A stretch of 58,669 bases of DNA from Dehalococcoidia bacterium (GTDB taxonomy: Bacteria; Chloroflexota; Dehalococcoidia; UBA6926), in assembly GCA_009841045.1 (NCBI GenBank), contig VXMO01000043.1, positions 1 through 58,669 on the forward strand, written 5' to 3'. Below, in pieces: positions 25,136 through 33,447 of the stretch; the stretch's first letter is position 1; every line of letters begins with the position of its first letter. The translations under genes and the position numbers were made by a program. The notes beneath the pieces are model-generated. The model was not told where the DNA came from and did no database searches. It saw only the letters and a list, made by a program, of their open reading frames with translations.

Positions 25136-26650
25136 ATGGAACTGACTACCGCTAAGGGCCAACTAATCGACATCGAAGCAGATTGCGCTGTTGTGGGGGT
25201 CTATGAGGGAATGATGGAAAGCCCGCTGCCCGGAGCGGCCGGGCAAGTGGATGAAGCACTCGATGGCCAAATATCCGCCTTGATCGAGGATGGTGAGATT
25301 CGCGGCAAGCTCGGTGAAATCACAATCATCCACACCTCAGGCCGAATCGCTCCGCGCCGGGTAATGGTCGTCGGCGGCGGCCAAGCTGATGCGGCAGACG
25401 CTAATCTGCTGCGCCGCCTGGCCGCGGACGTAGCACGCCGCGCCCGCGCAAATGGATACAAGCGGCTGACCGCTTTCCGCCCCGCCGCTCACTACCTCAG
25501 CACGGTAGAGGCCGCGCAGGCGTCGGCGGAGGGCGCGCTGCTCGGCCTATACAAGATATCGACCAACGGGTCCAACTCCGATGAGGGCGACAATCGCGAT
25601 ATTGAGTCCGTCACGTTCGTCGTTGACGACGATGCCGATCTGCCTGAACTGGATCGCGGCCTTGACCGCGGCGCGATCATCGCGGAGGCCGTCGCGCTCG
25701 CGCGTGACCTCGCTAACGAGCCCGCCAATCTCATGACGCCCACCATCCTGGCCCAACGAGCAAAGGATGCCGCGGACGCCGCAGGGGTAACGTTTACCAA
25801 CCTCAGTGTCGGCGAGATCACGGAAATGAACATGGGCGGCCTGCTTGGCGTCACTGCCGGTTCTCATGAGCCGCCCGCTTTCATCATCCTTGAACACCGG
25901 GGGGATCCCGACAACAAGCGCCCCACCGTCGGGCTCTTGGGCAAGGGCGTCACATTCGATTCCGGCGGCATCTCCATCAAGCCGGCCGCCAATATGAGCG
26001 CCATGAAGGGAGATATGGCTGGCGGCGCGGCGGTTATTGGCGCCATGCAGGCTATCGGGCGCCTCAATCTGCCCATCAACGTCACCGGCCTCGTCCCTGC
26101 CACGGAGAATCTCCCCGGCGGCTCAGCAACGAAACCCGGCGATGTTCTTACTGCCATGAACGGCAAGACCATGGAGGTTGAAAACACGGACGCCGAGGGT
26201 CGTCTCATCCTCGCCGACGCGCTCTCCTACGCCAACAGCAAGGGCATGACGCCGCTCGTCGACGTGGCCACGCTCACCGGAGCTATCCGCGTGGCCCTCG
26301 GCAACGTTGCTATGGGACTGTTTGCCAACGATGACGACATTGCCGGGCGGCTGCTGGATGCCTCCAAAGCAACGGGCGAGAAGATGTGGCGAATGCCTCT
26401 CTGGGACGACTATAAAGAGCAGATCAAGAGCAGTGTCGCCACGGTCAAGAACACCGGCGGCCAGCCCGCCGGCTCCATCACCGCCGCGAAATTCCTGGAG
26501 GAATTTGCCGAGAAAACACCCTGGGCGCACCTTGATATCGCGTCCGTCTCCGCGACGGATCGTGAGAGAGGCTGGCAGGTGCGAGGCGCAACCGGCCAAC
26601 CCGTCCGCACCCTCGTCCGTCTCGTTGAAGACATGCTAAGCAACGACTGA
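25136..26650 (+). CDS. pepA: Leucyl aminopeptidase (M17, cytosol aminopeptidase)
   Basis: A 504-residue dinuclear-metal aminopeptidase. It carries LLGKGVTFDSGGISIKP, MKGDMAGGAAVIGAM and the family signature NTDAEGRLILADAL, with VDVATLTGAI after it; these supply the metal ligands and catalytic Lys/Arg. The N-terminal ~170 residues are the macrodomain-like region. AAGGAG stands 10 nt before ATG 25136. Releases N-terminal residues from peptides in the cytosol; hexamer expected from the family. Confidence 0.96.
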   Translation: MELTTAKGQLIDIEADCAVVGVYEGMMESPLPGAAGQVDEALDGQISALIEDGEIRGKLGEITIIHTSGRIAPRRVMVVGGGQADAADANLLRRLAADVARRARANGYKRLTAFRPAAHYLSTVEAAQASAEGALLGLYKISTNGSNSDEGDNRDIESVTFVVDDDADLPELDRGLDRGAIIAEAVALARDLANEPANLMTPTILAQRAKDAADAAGVTFTNLSVGEITEMNMGGLLGVTAGSHEPPAFIILEHRGDPDNKRPTVGLLGKGVTFDSGGISIKPAANMSAMKGDMAGGAAVIGAMQAIGRLNLPINVTGLVPATENLPGGSATKPGDVLTAMNGKTMEVENTDAEGRLILADALSYANSKGMTPLVDVATLTGAIRVALGNVAMGLFANDDDIAGRLLDASKATGEKMWRMPLWDDYKEQIKSSVATVKNTGGQPAGSITAAKFLEEFAEKTPWAHLDIASVSATDRERGWQVRGATGQPVRTLVRLVEDMLSND

Positions 26651-26685
26651 GTTCATCACCAAAGATCATCAACGCAGGAGGAACT

Positions 26686-27633
26686 ATGCCTTTCACCCAA
26701 CAAGACATCGCCCAAGGGAACTACCTTGTCACCGGCGCAACGGGACGCACGGGAAGGATCGTTGTGGAAAAGCTCCGTGACGCCGGCGCGAACGTCCGGG
26801 CTTTGGTTCACTCAACCGCCCCGGAACATCAGCTGGACGGCGTTGAGTACGTTGAGGGTGATTATCAGGACAAGGAGTCCCTTCTCGCCGCGACACATGG
26901 CATAGATTGGGTCATCGCCTGCGTCGGCGCTCAATCCGCTACTCGTGGACTCCACCTCATAGAAGCGGTGGAGTACCAGGGCACTGTAAACCTGACTGAG
27001 GCCGCAAGTGAGAACGGCGCGAAGCACATGTCCCTCATCTCCGTCCGCGGAGCCGACACACGCTGGGATTTCTACCCCGTTTATCCTGCCAAAGCTCGCT
27101 CGGACCAGCGTCTCATCGACGCTCGGGTGGGCGGAACTGTCTTTCGTCCCGGCGGCATGATTGACACCTCCGGAGACATCGTGCGGAGGCAGGCGAACAC
27201 GATCAAAACCGGCGGTACCATGAACATCTACGGCACCCCCAATCAACCGATGGTTTTCATTTTCCTCGACGAGCTGGCCGATTATCTCATCCATTCGCAC
27301 CTGGAGCGCCGGGCCTACAACAACATCTATGAGCTTGGCGGACCTGGCAACCTGACGCGTGAGGAATACTGGGCGCTGTTTGAGGAATACCTTGGAATCA
27401 AGGCCAATGTCCGCTACCTGCCGGTTGATGATGTCGTCCCTCTACGCCAGGCCGCAATACGAGAGCAGAACATGCCTTTGGCGCATCAACTCTCGCGTGA
27501 AGAGATCGGAGGCCGCAACGAGTCCGGACACCCACCGATGAACATTTACAGTCGGCTCTTTGATGTGAAGCAACGCGACTTTCGGCTCTGGCTCATCGGC
27601 ATCCTGAAGAGCGTCAAGGCCGAAGAGAGATAG
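26686..27633 (+). CDS. NAD(P)-binding atypical SDR / epimerase-like protein
   Basis: The 315-residue Rossmann protein has VTGATGRTGRIVVEKL near the N-terminus, DYQDKESL, and a C-terminal substrate domain (LDELADYLI, EYWALFEEYLGI). It belongs to the NmrA/atypical SDR group, which lacks the YxxxK catalytic pair in the canonical place. It could be a reductase, isomerase or redox sensor. AGGAGG precedes ATG 26686, 35 bp after pepA, so co-transcription with pepA is likely. Confidence 0.82.
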   Translation: MPFTQQDIAQGNYLVTGATGRTGRIVVEKLRDAGANVRALVHSTAPEHQLDGVEYVEGDYQDKESLLAATHGIDWVIACVGAQSATRGLHLIEAVEYQGTVNLTEAASENGAKHMSLISVRGADTRWDFYPVYPAKARSDQRLIDARVGGTVFRPGGMIDTSGDIVRRQANTIKTGGTMNIYGTPNQPMVFIFLDELADYLIHSHLERRAYNNIYELGGPGNLTREEYWALFEEYLGIKANVRYLPVDDVVPLRQAAIREQNMPLAHQLSREEIGGRNESGHPPMNIYSRLFDVKQRDFRLWLIGILKSVKAEER

Positions 27634-27687
27634 TGAACCACGGACCAACGGTAATTGGGACGCTAATATGAACGGCCTTTAAAAGCC

Positions 27688-27715
27688 ATCGGGCCGGGGT
27701 GGGGGCCGGCCCGAT
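27688..27715 (-). terminator. Hairpin between two convergent genes, probable nrdJ terminator
   Basis: ATCGGGCCGG and CCGGCCCGAT form a perfect 10-bp stem around an 8-nt loop. Read on the minus strand the stem is followed by GGCTTTTAAAGG, a modest T run. It may serve both converging genes. Confidence 0.6.
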
Positions 27716-27788
27716 GACCAGGGATAAAGGAGGATGAGAGGGTCGTCTGAATAACGTGTGGATTAATCTCGTCGTGTAATTCCTGCTC

Positions 27789-30470
27789 CTAGCACTTGGA
27801 GTAACCGCAGGCAAGGCACATCATGCAGCCCTCAGAGAAAATCAGAGTTCCGTAGCAATCGGGGCATTGCGGTTGTGTCCCGGCGCGCGGAGGTGACGCC
27901 TGCGCCCCGGCGAACAGTTGGCTCTGCACCACTGCGTCCGGATGAATCTCCCCCAACTCATTCAGGTCAAACTTCTCACCGAACGTCTCCCGCGCTCGTT
28001 TCGCCATCTCGTCGCGCTCTTCATCAACGGGGCGCGCGTGTCGCAGCAACGCCAGCGCCACCGCGTCCGGTGCGCTCAGCACTTGCTGACCCTCGTCCCA
28101 CGTTGGCGCGTCTGTGATGCCGCGCAGCTGATCAATCACCTGCTCCACGCCGACACCTGAGCGCAGCGCCAGTGACGCAAGGCGGCTCACGGCCTCCAGG
28201 TACGCCGCGTCACTGGAGCCCGCCTTGCCAAGGTTTGTGAAGACCTCAAATGGCCGCTGCTCCTCATCAAAAGTAATAGTGACGTAGAGATTTCCGTGTC
28301 CGGTGCGGATGCGATCCGTGATGCTGCTTAGGGTCTGGGGCCGCTGCCGTGGCACGCGATGAACCTCAGACGACTCCGCCTCTTCCACACTGCCCGATGC
28401 GCCCGTCTCAAGCACCTGCATGCTCTTGGAGCCGTCGCGATAGACCGTGATGGCCTTGCATTGAGTTGTCCACGCGTCCCAGAACGCCTTGGCGATGTCC
28501 TCAACAGTCGCGTCATTCGCCAAGTTGATCGTCTTGGACACGGAGTTCGTCGTGTTCTCCTGCCACGCAGCCTGCATCTGCACGTGCCAGTCAGGATCGA
28601 TGGCCATCGCCGTGCGTACGCCGTGGTTAGTAATCAGGTCGGTAACAACGTCATCGCGCCACGCCGGATCGTTGGCCAACTGCGCCAGCGTCTCCTCCGC
28701 CCTGTCGTCTCCGACATCATTGATAAGCGCGCGGCGAACGGGCAGCGGGGCATCGAGGAATCGTGTGCTCGTGCCGTCATGGTCTTCCCACAGGATGTTC
28801 GACCACCATGCGAGGGCGAAATGCGGCTCAATGCCGGACGAGCAGTCCGCCAGCCGTGAAATCGTCCCTGTCGGCGCGATCGTTGTCACGCTCGAATGCC
28901 GCACCGGCGGCATCCCCTGCTCCTTGAGCCGGGAATTCTCATACTCCGGGAACGGCCCGCGCTGCGCTGCCAATTTCTCCGATTCCGACCACGCCGTCTC
29001 GCGGATAAAGCGGCCGACTTTCCGCGCGAGATCAAGCGCCTGCTCCGAGTCATACGGAGTTGTCAGGTCCACCAACGCGTCCGCCCAGCCCATGATGCCG
29101 AGACCGATGCGCCGCGTCTTAAGGTTCATCTCCCGCAACTCTGCTAGCGGGAATGTGTTGATTTCAATCACATCGTCGAGGAAACGGACTGCCGTGCGAA
29201 CCGTATCCTCAAGCGTAGTCCAGTCGAATCCCGTCTTGTCCGGGGTCAGATGCTTTGCGAGGTCGATGGAGCCGAGGCAGCAATTCCCGTAGTTCTCCAA
29301 AAACTCCTCGCCGCACGGGTTGGAGGTCTCGATGAGGCCGAGCTGCGGATTCGGCTGCGTCTCCCACACGCGATCCATGAACACCAACCCCGGATCGCCT
29401 GTCTTCCACGCGGAGTTGCAGATATCCGCCCAGAGGTCGCGTGCCTTGACAGTGTCCGTCACGCGTTCGTCTTTGGGGCTAACCAGGTCCCAGTCCGCGT
29501 CCGCCTCCACGGCCCGCATGAAATCATCCGTGACTTGCACGGAGATATTGAAGTTCTGGAGCGAAGCGTCGTCGTCCTTGGCGTGGATAAATTCCAGCAC
29601 GTCGGGATGCTGAACGCTCAACTGCCCCATGTGCGCGCCCAGCCTGAACGCGCCCTGCGTCAGCGTCGCGCCCACGGCGGAATACAGCTTCATCACGGCC
29701 ACCGGTCCGCACGCCATTCCGTGTGTCGTTGCGATGGGGTCTCCCTTGGGGCGCAGATTGGAGAATCCGAACCCGATGCCGCCGCCCCACTTCTCAATCA
29801 TTGCCGCGTCAGAGGCGACCTTCATAATCGAATTCATATCGTCCTGTGGCGAGACGACAAAGCAGGCGCTCAATGATCCACGACCGTCCTTGCCGGCGTT
29901 GACCAACGTCGGGGAGTTGGGCAGGAACTTGAGAGTGGACATGATCCGGTAGAACTTGCCTGCCCACTCGGCGGCCTCACTCTGGGATCCGCCCGCGGAC
30001 ACCTCGCCTTGTGAAACGGCACGGGACACACGCTCAAACAGTCCGCGCGGATCCTCAATGACTTCGTCATCCGCGTTGCGCGCCAGATAGCGATTCTCCA
30101 GGATGGCGCGGGAGTTTGGAGACATGACGGGCTCTGCCTCCCCGCTCGCGTCCCATTGTGTGCCGGAATCAGACGATACGGCTGCTCCATTCGCGCCGTT
30201 GGTGTAATGGCCGTTCGTCAAGTTGCGCTGCGCTGCCTCAATAACCTGGGCGATGGCATCCGTGGCATCGCCATTTCCCGTCCCGTTCAGCCGATGGAGC
30301 GCGCCATCCGGGCCAAGCGGTGGCGCGTCCGCCATACGGACAATCAAATCAGTGATCGCCTCAATCCGTTCCGCGCTCTCACCCTCAAGCTGTGCGGAAA
30401 CCGCATCCCGTAGTGCGTTTCGATTGACGGCAACAACCGCTCCGTCGAAATCATCGGCTGTGGAAGACAT
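27789..30470 (-). CDS. nrdJ: Adenosylcobalamin-dependent (class II) ribonucleotide reductase
   Basis: The 893-residue enzyme reduces ribonucleotides to deoxyribonucleotides using adenosylcobalamin. It shows LSACFVVSPQDDMNSIMK, KWGGGIGFGFSNLRPKG, the radical-site segment SNPCGEEFLENYGNCCLGSI, and the allosteric/phosphate motif TIAPTGTISRLADCSSGIEPHF. The C-terminal tail carries redox cysteines in a zinc ribbon (CPDCYG...CMMCLACGYSKC). A variable Asn/Gly-rich N-terminal stretch precedes the core. ATG 30470 is chosen: AAGGTG lies 10 nt upstream, while an in-frame TTG at 30476 is weaker. It is downstream of nrdR on the same strand and needs B12, either made or imported. Confidence 0.96.
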   Translation of the reverse strand: MSSTADDFDGAVVAVNRNALRDAVSAQLEGESAERIEAITDLIVRMADAPPLGPDGALHRLNGTGNGDATDAIAQVIEAAQRNLTNGHYTNGANGAAVSSDSGTQWDASGEAEPVMSPNSRAILENRYLARNADDEVIEDPRGLFERVSRAVSQGEVSAGGSQSEAAEWAGKFYRIMSTLKFLPNSPTLVNAGKDGRGSLSACFVVSPQDDMNSIMKVASDAAMIEKWGGGIGFGFSNLRPKGDPIATTHGMACGPVAVMKLYSAVGATLTQGAFRLGAHMGQLSVQHPDVLEFIHAKDDDASLQNFNISVQVTDDFMRAVEADADWDLVSPKDERVTDTVKARDLWADICNSAWKTGDPGLVFMDRVWETQPNPQLGLIETSNPCGEEFLENYGNCCLGSIDLAKHLTPDKTGFDWTTLEDTVRTAVRFLDDVIEINTFPLAELREMNLKTRRIGLGIMGWADALVDLTTPYDSEQALDLARKVGRFIRETAWSESEKLAAQRGPFPEYENSRLKEQGMPPVRHSSVTTIAPTGTISRLADCSSGIEPHFALAWWSNILWEDHDGTSTRFLDAPLPVRRALINDVGDDRAEETLAQLANDPAWRDDVVTDLITNHGVRTAMAIDPDWHVQMQAAWQENTTNSVSKTINLANDATVEDIAKAFWDAWTTQCKAITVYRDGSKSMQVLETGASGSVEEAESSEVHRVPRQRPQTLSSITDRIRTGHGNLYVTITFDEEQRPFEVFTNLGKAGSSDAAYLEAVSRLASLALRSGVGVEQVIDQLRGITDAPTWDEGQQVLSAPDAVALALLRHARPVDEERDEMAKRARETFGEKFDLNELGEIHPDAVVQSQLFAGAQASPPRAGTQPQCPDCYGTLIFSEGCMMCLACGYSKC

Positions 30471-30539
30471 TCGCAAATCACCTTGGTTTGTGTGTTCTGG
30501 TTCTTTCTCTATTACTTCATTTGTCCAAAGAGGTTACGG

Positions 30540-30574
30540 GACGGGCGACGGAGCGATTAAGTCCGCCGCCCGTC
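30540..30574 (-). other. Hairpin between nrdR and nrdJ
   Basis: Directly after the nrdR stop, GACGGGCG-A-CGGA pairs with TCCG-C-CGCCCGTC (12 pairs, one mismatch, 9-nt loop). No T run follows, so it is more likely an attenuating, processing or stabilising structure than a terminator. Confidence 0.55.
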
Positions 30575-31107
30575 TAGGCTCTCTTACGGGTTCGCCCCCT
30601 GGGCCTGCCGCCGGAACGTTCCGGTGGCAGGAGGGCCATCTGGCCTGCTGATGAAGAGCCGGGGCCATCACGCAGTCCGTCCACCGCACGCTGAAAGTCA
30701 TCCTCATCGGCGAAGTCCCGGTACACGCTGGCGAAACGGATATAGGCAACCCGATCAGCCTTGCTGAGCCGATCCATCGCCAACTCGCCGATGAGTGTCG
30801 TACTCACTTCAGCCCGTCCCCGTCTCTGCAGCTCATCCTCAATATCGTCGACCAATTTTTCGATGGCTCCCGCCACGATTGGTCGCTTGGCGCAGGCTGT
30901 ACGGATGGCTGCCATGAGCTTTTCACGACTGAACTCCTCCGTTCGCCCGTCCCTCTTGACCACTGACATGGTCGTCGTCAGCAAGCGCTCCAACGTAGAG
31001 AATCGCGCTCCGCACCGCTTGCATTCGCGGCGACGCCGTACCCCCTGATCGCTGTGACGGGTGTCCAGCACCTTTGTATCGTCGTTGCCGCAATGCCCAC
31101 ACCGCAT
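30574..31107 (-). CDS. nrdR: Transcriptional repressor NrdR
   Basis: The 177-residue repressor has an N-terminal zinc ribbon (C3-x2-C6, C29-x2-C32) with RRRRECKRCGARFSTLER, then an ATP-cone domain (about 50-140: VVKRDGRTEEFSREKL to RVAYIRFASVYRDF). It senses dATP/ATP and represses ribonucleotide reductase genes. Length slightly exceeds the usual ~155 because of a Gly/Arg-rich C-terminal tail. It lies 103 bp upstream of nrdJ on the same strand, which fits direct regulation of that gene and of itself. Confidence 0.96.
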   Translation of the reverse strand: MRCGHCGNDDTKVLDTRHSDQGVRRRRECKRCGARFSTLERLLTTTMSVVKRDGRTEEFSREKLMAAIRTACAKRPIVAGAIEKLVDDIEDELQRRGRAEVSTTLIGELAMDRLSKADRVAYIRFASVYRDFADEDDFQRAVDGLRDGPGSSSAGQMALLPPERSGGRPRGRTRKRA

Positions 31108-31407
31108 CTGAGTCCCGCCTCCGTGTGAGGCGCCTGCTCGCTATCTCTCCTCGCTCCCCATCTCGCCCTGTTGCCCAAGATATGTCGTTATTGGCGAATA
31201 AACGCTGCATATATGGACAACAAGATAGATAATATTCACCCGTTACGATGGGATGTCAAGCAGTGCAAGACCCGTCCTCAGATAGGATCTCCAAACAATT
31301 TCAGGGGCCGCAAAAAAGTTCTCTTGCGTCGTGACGCGAAAACCGCGCGTCTTACCCACCTTCATGTCCCACCCCGCTGAAAATGAGATTCCTATAATGG
31401 TTTGATT
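31108..31407. other. Intergenic region between divergent nrdR and smpB
   Basis: 300 bp without a convincing gene; the short open frame at 31171-31380 has no ribosome binding site or family resemblance. The part at 31195-31240 is unusually AT-rich and holds CATATATG (31208-31215) and AATATT (31231-31236), with centres 22 bp apart. These are possible NrdR-binding sites upstream of nrdR. A TATAAT for smpB lies at 31393-31398. Confidence 0.6.
31393..31398 (+). promoter_or_regulatory. -10 element of smpB
   Basis: A perfect TATAAT ends 9 bp before ATG 31408. The transcript would start only a few bases before the start codon, so the mRNA may be effectively leaderless. No -35 is obvious and no Shine-Dalgarno is present, which agrees with that reading. 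Confidence 0.5.
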
Positions 31408-31920
31408 ATGGCGAAATCAAAGGCTAGACGGAACGGGGCAAAGGCAGAATCCGGCAAAAATGCCGCCGGCGGGGATCGGTTGATCTCCGATAATCGCCGC
31501 GCCCGATTCGATTACGACATCCTGGAGAGCCTGGAGGCCGGCCTTGTCCTCACCGGAACCGAGATAAAATCCCTGCGGGCCGGTCGTGTCACCCTGGCTC
31601 ACGCGTTCGCACGCATATCGGGCGGAGAAGTATGGCTGCACGGCATGCACATCCCGCCGTACGCGCAGGGAAACATCTACAACCATGAGCCGACGCGCCC
31701 CCGCAAGCTGTTGCTCCACCGCCGCCAAATCCTCGCCCTCAACCAGCGCGTCACGTCTAGCGGCTACACCCTGATTCCCCTGCGGCTCTACATCACCCGC
31801 CATAAAGCCAAGGTGCAACTCGGCCTCGCGCGCGGGCGCAAAACCTTTGACAAGCGCCAGGTCATCGCCAAACGCGACGCCGACCTTGAAATGGCCCGCG
31901 CCCTCACCCCCCGTCACTAA
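31408..31920 (+). CDS. smpB: SsrA-binding protein SmpB
   Basis: The 170-residue tmRNA partner is required for trans-translation. It has NRRARFDYDILESLEAGLVL, TGTEIKSLRAGRVTLAHAF, HIPPYAQGNIYNHEPTRPRKLLLH and the basic C-terminal tail RGRKTFDKRQVIAKRDADLE. The N-terminus has an extra ~25-residue basic, Gly/Ala-rich extension. ATG 31408 is used rather than TTG 31402. The tmRNA gene follows 126 bp downstream on the same strand. Confidence 0.97.
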   Translation: MAKSKARRNGAKAESGKNAAGGDRLISDNRRARFDYDILESLEAGLVLTGTEIKSLRAGRVTLAHAFARISGGEVWLHGMHIPPYAQGNIYNHEPTRPRKLLLHRRQILALNQRVTSSGYTLIPLRLYITRHKAKVQLGLARGRKTFDKRQVIAKRDADLEMARALTPRH

Positions 31921-31934
31921 CCCCACTCCTCCCC

Positions 31935-31963
31935 GTTCACCCTTCGACAGGCTCAGGGTGAAC
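31935..31963. repeat. Palindromic copy of the repeat third module
   Basis: GTTCACCC-TTCGACAGGCTCA-GGGTGAAC has perfect 8-bp arms and contains the CGACAGGCTCAGGG core seen at 15.8 and 17.3 kb. It lies just after smpB and could also act as a transcript-end hairpin, though no T run follows. Confidence 0.75.
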
Positions 31964-32046
31964 TCCCACTCTTCCACGCGCGTATACTTATCTATGCAGC
32001 GGCTGCAACTCGCAGGGAGCGGCCGTCGCAACGCATCAGCCACAGT

Positions 32047-32408
32047 GGGGGCGCGCGGATTCGACAGGGGTCTGCGAGGGTGCGTGAGCAGGCCGAGGCG
32101 CCGTGACCTCGTTAATCCCGCGGCACAAAGAGTAGCTGGCAACAACAAGCAGCTCGCACTCGCCGCCTAAACATTAGGTAGTGACGTTCTGAGGCGTTAT
32201 CCCTGCGGACACCCCGGAGCGACATTTCAGCGGGGTGCCGCCGCTCGTCAGCCGGTGACGAGCGGCGAAAGATCATCGCCGGCTGGTTGCTCGCGATCCC
32301 TGTCGGCCGGGGCCGCGAGCGGCGAGATTTTGTAGACCGACTAAGCCTGTAGCGCCGCACCTGGAGCCGCCTTTGGACGGGGGGTTCAACTCCCCCCCGC
32401 CTCCACCA
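32047..32408 (+). ncRNA. ssrA: Transfer-messenger RNA (tmRNA)
   Basis: The 362-nt one-piece tmRNA has 5' GGGGGCG pairing with 3' CGCCTCC ahead of the discriminator and encoded CCA, the conserved GGATTCGAC near the 5' end and a T arm GGGGGGTTCAACTCCCCCC. The resume codon is GCT at 32135, giving the tag AGNNKQLALAA ending at TAA 32168-32170; the ALAA end is the usual proteolysis signal. Several pseudoknot-forming GC-rich segments follow. It works with SmpB encoded upstream. Confidence 0.96.
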
Positions 32409-32424
32409 TCTGGGGAGAACACTC

Positions 32425-32793
32425 TTGGCAAAAGCCAGATTCATCGAGGTAGAGGTCGAGGCAGGCAATAACTGCGACTTCTCATTGCACCGCGTCTTCA
32501 GCGTTGTTGATGACCCGCAAGAAGTTGTCCGCGTGGAAGCGCCCGGCATCCGCGGGGAGTTGGCGATGGTTGAGGTCACGGGTTGGAGCGAGGAAGACGG
32601 CCCCTGCCCCGCCTACGCCGCCATCGTCGAGGATTCCGGCGAGGGCCACGCCCTGCTCATCTTTGGCGGCGACGACGGCATCCGTACACGCCCGCTTGAC
32701 TCGGACGCGCCCTGGAGCCTCGATGACCCCACCCAGACCGGCGAGCCCTGCCTCCTCCTCGACAAGACAACCCCGTACGTCCCCGCCGAATAA
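32425..32793 (+). CDS. Hypothetical protein, 122 aa, directly after tmRNA
   Basis: I do not recognise this family. The acidic 122-residue soluble protein has several beta-like stretches (ARFIEVEVEAGNNCDF; GELAMVEVTGWSEEDGPCP; AAIVEDSGEGHALLIFGGDD). TTG 32425 is supported by GGGGAG at 7-nt spacing, only 17 nt after the tmRNA 3' end. It is followed after 4 bp by another 122-residue unknown gene, so the two are probably co-transcribed, possibly with ssrA. Confidence 0.7.
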   Translation: MAKARFIEVEVEAGNNCDFSLHRVFSVVDDPQEVVRVEAPGIRGELAMVEVTGWSEEDGPCPAYAAIVEDSGEGHALLIFGGDDGIRTRPLDSDAPWSLDDPTQTGEPCLLLDKTTPYVPAE

Positions 32794-32797
32794 CCCC

Positions 32798-33166
32798 ATG
32801 ACCGCCCCACAAGACGAAGCCTGGGACTACGCCGAGAATCTCCTTGCCCGCCCTCAGCGCTACATTGAGGTGACCCTGTCCCGCGGCGAGGACGAAACTA
32901 GGCTCCTCCACGAGGGCAACGCGATGGTCATCTGCCCCAACAATGAGATGGGCAACACGCAGGCGGAGCTTGTCGCCCGGGCGCTGGGTATCACGCTGCC
33001 GGACATCGGCGGCTCTGAAACGGTCGGCGTCAGCAGCGGTGTCCTCCACCGCGTCATGTCAATCTCCACAATGGACCCCACCGATGAAGACATTTGGCCG
33101 CTGTTTGCCCGTCTGCTTGAGGAGGCGGAAGCCATGCGCGCCAATGTCAGCGAGCTGGAGGAATAA
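32798..33166 (+). CDS. Hypothetical protein, 122 aa
   Basis: This family is also not recognised. The acidic 122-residue protein opens DEAWDYAENLLARPQRYIEV and ends in a helical ARLLEEAEAMRANVSELEE. No signal peptide, membrane segment or metal motif is seen. ATG 32798 lies 4 bp after the previous stop with no separate ribosome binding site, suggesting coupled translation. It is distinct in sequence from its neighbour despite equal length. A strong promoter for the next unit begins 28 bp after its stop. Confidence 0.7.
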   Translation: MTAPQDEAWDYAENLLARPQRYIEVTLSRGEDETRLLHEGNAMVICPNNEMGNTQAELVARALGITLPDIGGSETVGVSSGVLHRVMSISTMDPTDEDIWPLFARLLEEAEAMRANVSELEE

Positions 33167-33193
33167 CCGTTAGTGACATCCGTCACAAGCGTA

Positions 33194-33222
33194 TTGACAC
33201 GCTATCTGTCAACGGCTATAGT
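33194..33222 (+). promoter_or_regulatory. Strong sigma-70-type promoter of the sulfur operon leader
   Basis: A perfect TTGACA (33194-33199), 17-nt spacer and TATAGT (33217-33222). The -35 forms an inverted repeat with TGTCAA (33207-33212), which could be a repressor site. The predicted start is about 33229. Confidence 0.85.
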
Positions 33223-33228
33223 GCTTGT

Positions 33229-33447
33229 ACTTTGAGTGAGCAAGCGATGAGTTCGCGCACACATAGCCCATCTCTATTCGCGTTGGCGCGCCGCGCCGCG
33301 GTGACCTGCTCGTGTTACATGCCCGTCCCGGGGCGGGAGGCCGCGTTCTAGCAATAGCAGGCCTCAAGGACACAGCAGCGCCGAATCTCTGCTAACACAG
33401 AAACTAGCGCATCTACCGCCCCGAAAAGCAACGGGGCGGTTTTCTTT
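33229..33447 (+). ncRNA. Structured leader RNA / small RNA upstream of cysH, possible riboswitch
   Basis: About 185 nt of non-coding sequence between a consensus promoter and an intrinsic terminator. Self-pairing found by eye: GAGTTCGCGC (33249-33258) with GCGCCGAATCTC (33378-33389, two single bulges), AGC with GCT outside it, and CCTGCT (33305-33310) with AGCAGG (33356-33361). A GC-rich hairpin at 33322-33337 contains CGGGGCGG (33329-33336), identical to the right arm of the terminator. That segment could pair with the terminator's left arm and form an anti-terminator. No second promoter is evident between terminator and cysH. I recognise no SAM, cobalamin, TPP or FMN riboswitch core. The one-long-hairpin outline also resembles 6S RNA, so a free small RNA is the main alternative. 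Confidence 0.6.
33415..33447 (+). terminator. Intrinsic terminator/attenuator before cysH
   Basis: ACCGCCCCG and CGGGGCGGT make a perfect 9-bp stem with an AAAAGCAA loop, followed by TTTCTTTT. Lying between the only visible promoter and the sulfur genes, it must be bypassed for their expression. Confidence 0.92.

Noticed and set aside
31171-31380. 69-codon open frame upstream of smpB
   Set aside because: No ribosome binding site, crosses AT-rich regulatory DNA and the smpB upstream region, no family resemblance.
33229-33447. SRP RNA, RNase P RNA or a standard SAM-I, cobalamin or TPP riboswitch
   Set aside because: None of the conserved core sequences of these RNAs could be found by eye; 6S RNA remains possible on shape only and is kept as an alternative.
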